This document shows, piece after piece, positions 15,239 through 31,375 of a stretch of 50,841 bases of DNA; the stretch's first letter is position 1, and the number at the start of each line of letters is the position of its first letter. The translations under genes and the position numbers were made by a program. The notes below the pieces were generated by a model. The model had not been told where the DNA came from. It saw nothing but the letters and a program-made list of their open reading frames with translations, and ran no database searches. The stretch is from positions 1-50,841 of the forward strand of contig JAFQGS010000026.1 of the NCBI GenBank assembly GCA_017415455.1. Direction: 5' to 3'. This stretch comes from Prevotella sp. (GTDB taxonomy: Bacteria > Bacteroidota > Bacteroidia > Bacteroidales > Bacteroidaceae).

Positions 15239-18054
15239 TATTCAAAGTGGAATGTAACCTCACCGGTGTAATAACCGCGTGACCATACAGGAAGTGCGGA
15301 AGGACCGTTAAGGTCGGTTGTGTTAACTTTATTGCGCACAGCAGGTATAACTTGCATGAAGCTTATGCCGGTCTCAGGGAATGTGTATAGCAACTTGTCA
15401 CGGCCGTCTTGTGGTTGGAAGACACCAACGAAGTCGCTGTCTGTGCCTGGCTGCATGCTGATGACACCGGTCTTTGTCTTGAGCTTCATCCATTGCACTC
15501 CGGCAAAGTAACCTTTGAACTCAGGATAGGTGAAACTCTCACCAGGTATCGGGTCATTGTAGTCGTTCTCCCAGATTCCCAGTTGCGGACCATGCATTCT
15601 GTTCTTCCATACACGATATGGGCCCTTGCCAAGCCACTGCTTGCTGAGGACGTCTTTCTCTGGAAGGTCGAACTTGATACCCATAAGATCCACCACACCG
15701 TTGAAGATATATGTGTACACCAAGCGGCTGCCACCATCAGGAGCAATGAACCATTCTGCTTTGTCTAAAGAGCCTAACTTATATTGGGCTGTGACGATAA
15801 GTGTGTCGTTGGCTCCTTCTCTGTGGCTGAGGCTTACGAACTTGCCTTGGTCTGCATATTCTGTATAGGTAGTCTTTTTCTTCTCTGCCTCAGGGTCGTC
15901 GTGATTGTAGAACTGATCAAACGAACGGTCTGTGCGGCGATAAGCAAAGAACTTAGGACCGCAGCCAAAGTCATATACGCCTTTTGATGTCTCCACATTA
16001 GACAAAGTTCCATCTTCAGAAGAGAAGGTATATGTTACGGAACCAGCCTTTACAACATTGTCTGTCATAACAGGACGCTTGCCGATGGTGCTCTTAACAC
16101 TGAGGGCAGGAGAGTCTTTTAGCTTATAGACCCATGTGAACAACTCGTCACCATACTGATCTGTCGCTGTTACCTGAAGTGCCTCGGCATCAGCAGGAGC
16201 CGCTCCTATGTTGATTGTTCCAGACTGGCGTGCCATGATGTTGCAACCATTGATTTTGCCGCTCTTGACAATGCGTGTGTTTGCATCTGAATACTTCAAG
16301 TAAGAGTAATTGAATATACATTTGTCAAGTGAGAGGAAGTCGTAACGGTTCTCTACGTTGAGTGTTCCGTTGAAATTCTCCGGCATGGAAACCTGGACAG
16401 GTGACCAAATCTCTTTTACAGTATAGTAGCTGCCTTCCTTCTCATGATGTGGGCCTACAATACCATCGGCGCCATAATTGCCAACATTGTCAATCATGCC
16501 GTTGAGGTCTGTGCGGACAACGCCCTCGTCAGCATATGCCCAGATGAATCCACCTGCACAGCGAGGCCATGAACGCATAAGTTCCCAGTAATCATAGAGT
16601 CCGGCACCAGCTCCTCCGTCATAAAGAGCATGAAGGAACTCAGTTGGCATGAATATCTCAGGGCGGCGCATATGCTCCTCGCTCTCACCGTATGAACGAT
16701 AGTGCATTGTCTCATATCCTCCGAAGTTGCCTTGTGGATGAAGAACAGGGCGTTTCTGTATGTCCCATTTGTGGAACTCGCAATCAAGCTCGGTATTCCA
16801 GCCTTTCTCATTTCCGTTGCTCCACCATATAATAGAAGGGTGATTGACATCGCGTGTTACCATTTCCTTGATGAGCTTTTGGCCGTTTATTGTCTCGTGA
16901 TGTCCGTGCCAGCCGCTTAACTCGTCCATGACATAAAGTCCGAGACTGTCACAAGCATCATAAAACTCTGGATCTGCAGGATAGTGTGACAGACGAACGG
17001 AGTTCATATTCATGCTCTTTATGAGTTTTACATCCTCAATGTTAAGTTGCTTGCTAAGCGTACGTCCGGTCTCAGGCCAGAAGCTGTGTCTGTTGACACC
17101 TCTGATGTTTACTTTCTTACCGTTAATATACAAACCGTCACTCTCACGTGTTTCTATGGTGCGGAAACCAAACTTGTCTTTTTCAATATGCATCGTCTTA
17201 CCATTCTTGTCAATAAGTGCGAATGACACCTGATAACGATTAGGGGTTTCTGCTGTCCACAACTTAGGGCTCTTTACACTGAAGGAAACATCGGCATGGT
17301 CGCTGCCTGTTCTCACACTTGCTGTGTTTTCGGCTATCTTCTTGCCAGACATGTCTGATATCGTGGTACGCACCTTGGCTCCTTCAAGTGTGCGATTAAG
17401 TAATACGTAAGCATTGAATGTTCCGTCGGCTTTAGCGTCAATGGCTGTACGCTCAATGTTTATAGCAGGCTTGCATACAATGAACACAGGGCGGAAGATT
17501 CCTCCGAAATTCCAATAATCAGCACGACGCTCTGACAGGTTGACGCCAGCGTTAGTGCTCTCCTTGCTGACGGTTACCTCAAGAAGGTTTTTCTTGTCTC
17601 CAAAGAATACTCGGTCGCTGACATCATAAATGAAACGATAGAACGCTCCTTGATGCATGGAACCAGCCTTGCGCTTGTTTATCATAACCTCCGTATCTGT
17701 CATTGAGGCCTCGAAGACGAGATCAATGTGATGATTCTCCCAAGCCTTAGGAAGGGTGAACTCATACTTGTACTTACCTTTCTCGTTGGCAACTCCGTCT
17801 GGGAATGCCTTGCCATAGAACTTCATTCCATATTGGTATGTGCCAAATCCCTGAAGTTCCCAGCATGAGGGGACACCAATCTTTGTCCATTTGCCAGAGT
17901 TGTTACCATCTGTACAATAGAAATCCCATTCAACCATGTCATCACAACCAGTACCGCTAAGATACTGTCGTTGGGTATAGACACTGGTTTGTGCATATGT
18001 TCCGGCTAATGAACCGAGAAACAATAATGCTGATAATAAAATGTTTCTTTTCAT
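15238..18054 (-). CDS. Secreted GH2 beta-glycosidase (galacturonidase/galactosidase type)
   Basis: 938 aa, signal peptide MKRNILLSALLFLGSLAGTYA. GH2 layout: jelly-roll (SCWELQGFGTYQYG), Ig-like domain, TIM barrel, then C-terminal sandwich domains. Catalytic acid/base is E416 in WWSNGNEKGWN and the nucleophile E472 in FMPTEFLHA. The motif VNRHSFWPETGRTL replaces the VNRHEMDP seen in LacZ-type enzymes, so substrate preference probably differs from the next gene. RG-II breakdown in B. thetaiotaomicron uses several GH2 enzymes, including a beta-galacturonidase and a beta-galactosidase; which one this corresponds to cannot be settled by eye. It lies 12 bp downstream of the second GH2 gene in the operon. 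Confidence 0.88.
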   Translation of the reverse strand: MKRNILLSALLFLGSLAGTYAQTSVYTQRQYLSGTGCDDMVEWDFYCTDGNNSGKWTKIGVPSCWELQGFGTYQYGMKFYGKAFPDGVANEKGKYKYEFTLPKAWENHHIDLVFEASMTDTEVMINKRKAGSMHQGAFYRFIYDVSDRVFFGDKKNLLEVTVSKESTNAGVNLSERRADYWNFGGIFRPVFIVCKPAINIERTAIDAKADGTFNAYVLLNRTLEGAKVRTTISDMSGKKIAENTASVRTGSDHADVSFSVKSPKLWTAETPNRYQVSFALIDKNGKTMHIEKDKFGFRTIETRESDGLYINGKKVNIRGVNRHSFWPETGRTLSKQLNIEDVKLIKSMNMNSVRLSHYPADPEFYDACDSLGLYVMDELSGWHGHHETINGQKLIKEMVTRDVNHPSIIWWSNGNEKGWNTELDCEFHKWDIQKRPVLHPQGNFGGYETMHYRSYGESEEHMRRPEIFMPTEFLHALYDGGAGAGLYDYWELMRSWPRCAGGFIWAYADEGVVRTDLNGMIDNVGNYGADGIVGPHHEKEGSYYTVKEIWSPVQVSMPENFNGTLNVENRYDFLSLDKCIFNYSYLKYSDANTRIVKSGKINGCNIMARQSGTINIGAAPADAEALQVTATDQYGDELFTWVYKLKDSPALSVKSTIGKRPVMTDNVVKAGSVTYTFSSEDGTLSNVETSKGVYDFGCGPKFFAYRRTDRSFDQFYNHDDPEAEKKKTTYTEYADQGKFVSLSHREGANDTLIVTAQYKLGSLDKAEWFIAPDGGSRLVYTYIFNGVVDLMGIKFDLPEKDVLSKQWLGKGPYRVWKNRMHGPQLGIWENDYNDPIPGESFTYPEFKGYFAGVQWMKLKTKTGVISMQPGTDSDFVGVFQPQDGRDKLLYTFPETGISFMQVIPAVRNKVNTTDLNGPSALPVWSRGYYTGEVTFHFE

Positions 18055-18066
18055 ATATAATGTTTT

Positions 18067-25231
<7,165 letters not shown>

Positions 25232-25242
25232 ACTAGTGTTTT

Positions 25243-27882
25243 TTATCTAATAAATAGCCAGTCAACTTCATTTGTAGCTCCATTGAGTCCGGCGTCTCTT
25301 ACTTTGAGTTCTGTATTTGTAAATCCGGCCACCATAATAATTCCTTTAGGCAGATGAATAGCATGGCGTCCTGGTTTGAAGTGGTAGGCATGAATATTAA
25401 CCATTGGCATATTTGTCATGCTTATAGCATTAGAAATAAGAGCCTCTGCTTGTCCATATTCATTTCCAGTCGCATCAGTCTCAAGTCTTGGTGGACTCGC
25501 AAATTTTGTTTGGTCGTCTATGAAGAAACCAACAAGCATTTTAACAGGCTCTTTTGTTTCAAATTCAACAAAGCCTCCATTTATGCGTGTTGTGTCACGA
25601 TTCATTATTAGTGCTTTAAGACCTTCTAGCTCACATGCAATAGAGTCAACCGTCTCGTCACGACCTTCAAAGAGTCTTGCACCCTTTTCTAATGTCATCA
25701 TTTTGTAGTTGCTGATTAGTGTGACAGGTGAATTCTTTGCTTTAAGATTAACGTCCTCAGCTGATGTACTACCTGGATTCTCAAGTTTTACAATGTTGTT
25801 TTTGAGATTATTCAGTTCCTCATTATATATACTTCTCATTTCTTCCCAGGTCTTATATTTACCATTATCTCCACCAACAGGTATTCTCCTGAGCGAAGTT
25901 TGCATACTATTGGCATAATGGTACGTATCCTTTGTAAGTGAAATGAGTTTCTCGTAATACTCATTGCTCTTCTCAAGTAGAGGTACTGCCTTGTGTAAGA
26001 ATTTAATGTCTTGACTCCATTTGTAATTCAGAACTTGTTGTGCAGCAAGAACTTTATACTTGAATGAATATGCATATTCCTTATAGCATTTCATGTCGTT
26101 TATGAGTCTGTAATATTCATCTTTGTTTTTAGTGACTTTATCTGCAACCGATTCAATTGCGTTTACAGATTTGTCACCATGTACAGTACATTCATCAACA
26201 ATATCCAAAGGAAGTTCTCCGATATGCTTCTCTTTCTTCCATTCTTTTTCAACATATTCAATTAATTTTTCTCCAGTAGGTCCGCAACTTTCATAGAAGC
26301 CTGGATATACTGTGTATTTGTAAGGATTTGTTAATTGGCTGATTTTCATTCCCAGCAGAAGTGTTTGTCTGTTTCCTTCTGTTATGCCGAACCTGCGGAT
26401 CAACTTTGGAGCAATCTCTCCACTTTCATCATATGCCTCAAGGATTTTTGCAGACGCTATAGTGTCTGTCCCAAAATAATCAGCGAGTGTTTTCTTCCAA
26501 TAAGATTTATCATCACCTCTTTGGCTGTTCCATGCATATCGTCCCCAGGCAGAGTACCACATCCAATCTCTGTCTATCTGCAGAAGTCTCTTCCCGTCTT
26601 TTAATTTGTCTGCAGTATATGGCCAGTCCCAGTAACTTGCTTCTGGGTATAGATGCAAACCATTTGCGCCATGTACGTTGTGCATAGCATTTATAGCTTT
26701 GTTTATAAAAGCAGGTGAGCTCCATCTCCATGGTTCAAGGTTTGCGAGAATATGTACATTGCTGATATGTATTGGAGCAACACTACTTAGTTGTTTTTGC
26801 GTCTCAGCCCATGGACCTCCCGGTTGATAGGTAGTAAGTGATTCACCCGTATATTTTGTCATTGTATAAATATTTTTGTACAATGGAAGTGATTCTTTCA
26901 GTACGCGTGGACCATCAGTATCATGTGAGCGCAATATGATTGGCGGTTCATCTGTTCTGCCTGAAGCCTTAAGACCGTCTTTTATACCAGGGATGATAGT
27001 TCCTTTCATCCATTCTACATCATCATCATATGTTGCCATAGCTTCGCCAAGGCATACAAGGAAACCTACGTTAGGATATTTTTGGATAAATGCAGATATG
27101 CTTTTTCGTGTATAATCACTTATAAGTGGTGTTATAGGACGGTTTCTGTCTTGGGTCTTAATGCCATAATGTTCTGCAAAAGGTTTAGATACAATAATAT
27201 TGTAGAACATCTGTATGACTTTTATTCCCCTTTTTGCTGCTTCTTCAGTAAGGAATGAGAATATCTCCTGGTTCTTTGCCATTGTTGCGTCATCAACTTC
27301 TGTAGCAAAAGGATAATCCTCCAATTTTACTAAAGAAGCGAACGGGTGTCCGTTCCACAGGAAAACCGCATTCATGTTGTCTGCGGCAAGCATGTCAAGA
27401 TAGCGAACCCATAAGTCTTTATCGTAGAACCAAGGGAAGTTCTCAGGTGTATATGGATACTCATATACAGTATGTCCTGGTAGATATTCTGTTTTCTGAA
27501 GACCTACACATGCTCCTCTTAGTTTCATTTCTGGAACTTCAATAATATTCTCATTTATATTGAGATTTCCATTTTGTTTATAAAACTCAACCAGTTTGTT
27601 CGCTCCATATATTACACCAGAAGCATCATTGCCGATAATGCTGATTTTGTTACCTTTTCTGTTTATATGGAAACCTTCCTTCTCCATATTGTTGGAATTG
27701 TCTGCAATTCCTAATTTAATCTCATATCCTTTTGTGTTAGAAATATGTTTTCCCAATATTTCTGCGGCATATTGAGTTTGTGGTGTCTTTTCTCCTATAT
27801 TTTTAATAGTAGTAATCTTATCTCCGCAACTGGTAAGTATAGCAAAGATACTAATTGACAATAAACCGTTAGTTATTTTCAT
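25243..27882 (-). CDS. GH138-like alpha-D-galacturonidase lipoprotein
   Basis: 879 aa. A lipobox ends the signal (MKITNGLLSISIFAILTSC, Cys 19); the following GDKITT lacks the acidic surface signal, so a periplasmic anchor is likely. Residues ~25-110 resemble the GH67-type N-terminal domain (YAAEILGKHI, ISIIGNDASGVIYGANKL). A TIM-barrel follows (MKLRGACVGLQ, YLDMLAADNMNAVFLWNGHP, GFLVCLGEAMATYD, LANLEPWRW, ANGLHLYPEASYWDWPY) and then a helical C-terminal half. I recognise this as the group annotated alpha-d-galacturonidase, which in CAZy terms I believe is GH138 (BT0997), the enzyme removing alpha-galacturonic acid from RG-II side chain A. Position beside the GH137-GH2 gene supports this, as BT0996 and BT0997 are also neighbours. 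Overlaps the GH78-like gene by 4 bp. Confidence 0.75.
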   Translation of the reverse strand: MKITNGLLSISIFAILTSCGDKITTIKNIGEKTPQTQYAAEILGKHISNTKGYEIKLGIADNSNNMEKEGFHINRKGNKISIIGNDASGVIYGANKLVEFYKQNGNLNINENIIEVPEMKLRGACVGLQKTEYLPGHTVYEYPYTPENFPWFYDKDLWVRYLDMLAADNMNAVFLWNGHPFASLVKLEDYPFATEVDDATMAKNQEIFSFLTEEAAKRGIKVIQMFYNIIVSKPFAEHYGIKTQDRNRPITPLISDYTRKSISAFIQKYPNVGFLVCLGEAMATYDDDVEWMKGTIIPGIKDGLKASGRTDEPPIILRSHDTDGPRVLKESLPLYKNIYTMTKYTGESLTTYQPGGPWAETQKQLSSVAPIHISNVHILANLEPWRWSSPAFINKAINAMHNVHGANGLHLYPEASYWDWPYTADKLKDGKRLLQIDRDWMWYSAWGRYAWNSQRGDDKSYWKKTLADYFGTDTIASAKILEAYDESGEIAPKLIRRFGITEGNRQTLLLGMKISQLTNPYKYTVYPGFYESCGPTGEKLIEYVEKEWKKEKHIGELPLDIVDECTVHGDKSVNAIESVADKVTKNKDEYYRLINDMKCYKEYAYSFKYKVLAAQQVLNYKWSQDIKFLHKAVPLLEKSNEYYEKLISLTKDTYHYANSMQTSLRRIPVGGDNGKYKTWEEMRSIYNEELNNLKNNIVKLENPGSTSAEDVNLKAKNSPVTLISNYKMMTLEKGARLFEGRDETVDSIACELEGLKALIMNRDTTRINGGFVEFETKEPVKMLVGFFIDDQTKFASPPRLETDATGNEYGQAEALISNAISMTNMPMVNIHAYHFKPGRHAIHLPKGIIMVAGFTNTELKVRDAGLNGATNEVDWLFIR

Positions 27883-29990
27883 AGCTCAAAAGTTAATTCA
27901 TTATTAATAGGTATAGTTATCTCTTTTTTATTCACAATAAGTTTCCCATTTCCACCATTGCTATATATGCGTATTATCTTCTTGTCCATGTAGATGTGAA
28001 TTTTTCCATACGGAGTAGGAACATCACCCTCCATCCATTCAAGGTCTCCTAATGTAGGTTTCACAATATATTCCTCGTAACCCGCTTTAGTTGGTTGTAC
28101 TCCAAGGTAATATTTGCCGATAAGATATATTGGACTCGCTCCCCATGCGTGACAAAGACTCTTTCCATATGGCCTGCCATACATGGTAAGATGTTGTCTT
28201 CCTTTGTCATTTGGATTGTATTTCTCCCAGAAACTGGTGGCATTTTGTTTTATCATACCGCCCCAATAATCTCTGATTTCTTTTATGACTTGCTCCTGCA
28301 TACCCATCTGGCAAAGTGCTTCAAGCTCATAAAAACGCATATATGGAGTTGTGATGTCTTCTATCTCCGGGTTAAGCATTACCGATGTCATTACGTCTTT
28401 TTTCTCTTCTTCGGACAAGTAATCATAGATAATGGCAAACATATTTGGAAATTTTGTAATCTGTTCATTCATGATGTCATCTTCTATAGCATGCTTGAAT
28501 GCCTTCTTCTTGTCGTCCCAGAAAGTAGGCTTAAGTTTGTCTCTCAGTGAATTCGCAAGTTCTGAGTAGCGCTGTACATCTTTAGCATATTCCTTTGGTT
28601 TAATACTTCCTTGTGGAGGATTATCAAGAGGCTTGTCAAGTAGAACAGATGCGCACATTTGCATTGTTTCCAATGATTTGCAGAATAAAATCTGTTCAAA
28701 GCAAAGTGTTCCGCGTTTGTGCATAGGGAAGTCAACCCAGTCCACAAAAATCCAGTCGTCGTCTTTACCTTCTGCCATGCCGTTGTGGTTAGTCCTGTTG
28801 AGTACATACTCCATCATTGTTTGCATGCGAGGGTATATTTCTCTGACAAAGTCCACGTCACCGGTGTAAAGATAATAGTCATATACAGATTTGAACCAAT
28901 AGAATGTATAGTCCATAATAGTATTTATATGAGCCGTTACGGGATCTTTGCCTCTGAGTTGTCTGATAGTACGTTTTACGCATTCATTATCAAAACGTAG
29001 GTAATAATTCATCAGGTATGATTGAATCGCATCTCCAGACCATGTCCATCTGTCGCGTTTTATGCCATCAACAAAAAACTCACGAGTGGTAAGGTCCATC
29101 GTATATGCGCCAATTTCCCATATCTTGTTTATAAGTTCATCGTTGCATTTGAACATTCCGCTATTATCCTCCAGGAATGGAGCATATTCATAGTCCATAG
29201 AGACATTGTCATATTTCAGAGTGTCATCAGTCTCTATATAGACATATCTGAAAGCCTTGGAGCCATTGACGGTAAAATTACGATTGTCACAGGCTGATTC
29301 CTCAAACTGGATTCTGTCAAGTGTCTCGCAATATTCCTTGTCCAAGGCCTCTTCTCTACTTTCACCATAATATATATACAGGTTGCCAACCCCTCTGATA
29401 TCTGAGAATTTCAGATAGCCGAAAGTCTCCTTCCCGAAATCATATAATATTCCTTTGTTGTTGATGCTCTCAGAGTTTATGTGTTCGCAATGTTTTCTGC
29501 ATAATTGATATTTTGACGGTGGAGTGTCGGCACTATTAAACATCCATTGTGCCGCAGGTACATAAATACCAGAGCCATGTGCAATTCCGTTCTCATCAAT
29601 CCATATTTTGTCCTCATACGTGGCAAGCCATGTACTGTCTGTATTTATTGTCTCTCCTTCAATGAAAAGGGCTGGTGGAGTTGATGGGTTGTGTATCTTA
29701 ATGTTTATCTTGTGCTCGCCAGCCTCAATATCAAAATGCTCAGGCATTCCGAATTGAAGTTTACCGTCAATCATAAGATTAAACATACCCTCTGTCTTTA
29801 TGGATATAGTTTCTTTCCGTTCTAATATCACGGTTTTTGAGAACTCTACAGTAGTCCAATGACTGTCCTGTTTCCAGAAAGGAGGGAACATCGCACCGCG
29901 TTCGGTGCGACGATTGTTGAATTTGTTTCCCAGCCATACTTCAAAATCACCAGGATACCATATCCATGTTGCTTTATATGTTGTCTCCAT
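27879..29990 (-). CDS. GH78-like alpha-L-rhamnosidase, no signal peptide
   Basis: 703 aa. Beta-sandwich domains occupy ~1-275 (WIWYPGDFEVWLGNKF near the N-terminus; GILYDFGKETFGYLKF), then an (alpha/alpha)6 barrel ~280-640, then a small C-terminal sandwich (PTLGDLEWMEGDVPTPYGKI), the GH78 plan. The usual RDE-containing acid motif is replaced by DGIKRDRWTWSGD (308-320), a variant found in one GH78 branch. The ATG at 29990 lies inside the end of the MFS gene (17-bp overlap), and the first residues METTYKATWIWYPG form no signal peptide, unlike all other hydrolases here; the product should be cytoplasmic. B. thetaiotaomicron has a GH78 (BT1001) at the corresponding place beside GH141 and GH127. 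Confidence 0.8.
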   Translation of the reverse strand: METTYKATWIWYPGDFEVWLGNKFNNRRTERGAMFPPFWKQDSHWTTVEFSKTVILERKETISIKTEGMFNLMIDGKLQFGMPEHFDIEAGEHKINIKIHNPSTPPALFIEGETINTDSTWLATYEDKIWIDENGIAHGSGIYVPAAQWMFNSADTPPSKYQLCRKHCEHINSESINNKGILYDFGKETFGYLKFSDIRGVGNLYIYYGESREEALDKEYCETLDRIQFEESACDNRNFTVNGSKAFRYVYIETDDTLKYDNVSMDYEYAPFLEDNSGMFKCNDELINKIWEIGAYTMDLTTREFFVDGIKRDRWTWSGDAIQSYLMNYYLRFDNECVKRTIRQLRGKDPVTAHINTIMDYTFYWFKSVYDYYLYTGDVDFVREIYPRMQTMMEYVLNRTNHNGMAEGKDDDWIFVDWVDFPMHKRGTLCFEQILFCKSLETMQMCASVLLDKPLDNPPQGSIKPKEYAKDVQRYSELANSLRDKLKPTFWDDKKKAFKHAIEDDIMNEQITKFPNMFAIIYDYLSEEEKKDVMTSVMLNPEIEDITTPYMRFYELEALCQMGMQEQVIKEIRDYWGGMIKQNATSFWEKYNPNDKGRQHLTMYGRPYGKSLCHAWGASPIYLIGKYYLGVQPTKAGYEEYIVKPTLGDLEWMEGDVPTPYGKIHIYMDKKIIRIYSNGGNGKLIVNKKEITIPINNELTFEL

Positions 29991-31344
29991 ATCGTTCTTT
30001 TGTTATTTCCTCAAGGGTCTTTCCCTGTGTTTTAGGAGCCCATATAACACCAATGACCAGAGATATAATGAATAATGCAAGCATCATTGTTCCTGCAAGA
30101 GTGAATCCTTCTCCTTTTTCTCCGTAGATGTCTACGAAGTAAAGTCCCCATATGGCAGATACGCCTCTGACTGTAAAGAACATAATACCTTGAGCCGCAG
30201 CGCGATATTTGGCAGGGAACAATTCTGACGCCCAGAGCGCATAGAATGTCTGTACAGATATACCTGCCTGTATAGCCCATAGGGCAGTGAAGATAACGAG
30301 TCCTGTCATGCTGCTGATTCCTATCATTATCACAATAATCCATGCCATTACTCCCATGCTTACGCCAAAAGCATATAGTCCACGTTGATTTATCTTATCT
30401 ACAACAAGTGAGCAAACAAAAGTCATTGCGATGATAACAACCCATTGTCCTGCGGCAAACATGTTTGCCATTTCGTTAGACAGGCCACCTGCTGTTTCAT
30501 AGATATGTGGCTGGAAGAATCCCATTACAGAGCAAACCATATTCCATGTCAGATAAATACCAGCAAGAAATAACATGGAACGCACACAAGTCTTGTTTGC
30601 GAATAAAGCTCCAAACGAAGAGAATACGCTTTTCTGCTTAATCCCACTTTGTTTTTCTGCTTCTTTCGCAGCTTTCCATTCTGCGCTTTCGTCAAGGCGA
30701 CGTTGCAACAGCCAGGCGATGAAAGCCACAATGAACAAAGAACCGAATACAATTCTTGAACTGAAGATATTAAGACTGTCGCCATTTGCCTCACCATTGG
30801 TGACAAAATTAGCGAATGCTTCTACAACAGGGAACAGCAATCCGCCCGCTTCATTTGCTGTCGCTGGCGCGAGAAGCGTACCAAGTATAAGTATGATGAG
30901 TGGGCCGATACCCCATGCCATCTGAGATATGCAGATGTTTCTTCCTCTATTGCCAGTCTCGGAACTTTCTGATATATATGTCCAAGAAGCCGGGACTCCA
31001 ACGCCAACAGATATTCCTGTTATAAGGAATCCTGTCAGTAGGGTGGGGAAGTTCGTTGCAAGCATAATAACAAGCACTCCCACCATATAAACTAACATGT
31101 TATATGTGTAAATAGCCTTGCGTCCGTATTTATCTGCAAGTACGCCGCCTATAATAGCTCCTATGGCAGCGCCAAGGCAGTTCGCGCTGATGAAATTAAG
31201 CCATCCAAGATGAATCTCGCTTAGGTTTAAGTAATTTTGCCATAGTGTGAGTCCGCTGGCACCTGCTACGATAGCTCCTGCGTCAAGATAATTTGTTAAT
31301 GATACTGCGAGTGTGCTTTTTAGGCTGCTTTTCTTCTTTTCCAT
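29974..31344 (-). CDS. MFS sugar porter, inner membrane
   Basis: 456 aa with about 12 hydrophobic segments. Family signatures of sugar:proton symporters are clear: GGVLADKYGRK after TM2, a central loop with RRLDESAEWKAAKEAEKQ between the two halves, and the C-terminal PKTQGKTLEEITKER that corresponds to PETKGxxLEEI. A ~30-residue periplasmic loop (APATANEAGGLLFPVVEAFANFVTNGEANG) lies before TM6. It probably imports a monosaccharide or small oligosaccharide released by the periplasmic enzymes of the operon. Tight coupling to the signal-less GH78-like gene (17-bp overlap) suggests a rhamnoside could be imported and cut inside, which is inference. Confidence 0.88.
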   Translation of the reverse strand: MEKKKSSLKSTLAVSLTNYLDAGAIVAGASGLTLWQNYLNLSEIHLGWLNFISANCLGAAIGAIIGGVLADKYGRKAIYTYNMLVYMVGVLVIMLATNFPTLLTGFLITGISVGVGVPASWTYISESSETGNRGRNICISQMAWGIGPLIILILGTLLAPATANEAGGLLFPVVEAFANFVTNGEANGDSLNIFSSRIVFGSLFIVAFIAWLLQRRLDESAEWKAAKEAEKQSGIKQKSVFSSFGALFANKTCVRSMLFLAGIYLTWNMVCSVMGFFQPHIYETAGGLSNEMANMFAAGQWVVIIAMTFVCSLVVDKINQRGLYAFGVSMGVMAWIIVIMIGISSMTGLVIFTALWAIQAGISVQTFYALWASELFPAKYRAAAQGIMFFTVRGVSAIWGLYFVDIYGEKGEGFTLAGTMMLALFIISLVIGVIWAPKTQGKTLEEITKERYGDNI

Positions 31345-31375
31345 ATATGAGATGTCTTTTTGTCGTTTTATTATA

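Noticed and set aside
25243-27882. Assignment as GH115 or GH67 alpha-glucuronidase
   Set aside because: The N-terminal domain is GH67-like, but the catalytic-domain motifs do not match the GH115 or GH67 signatures I know, and the neighbour and gene order favour GH138.
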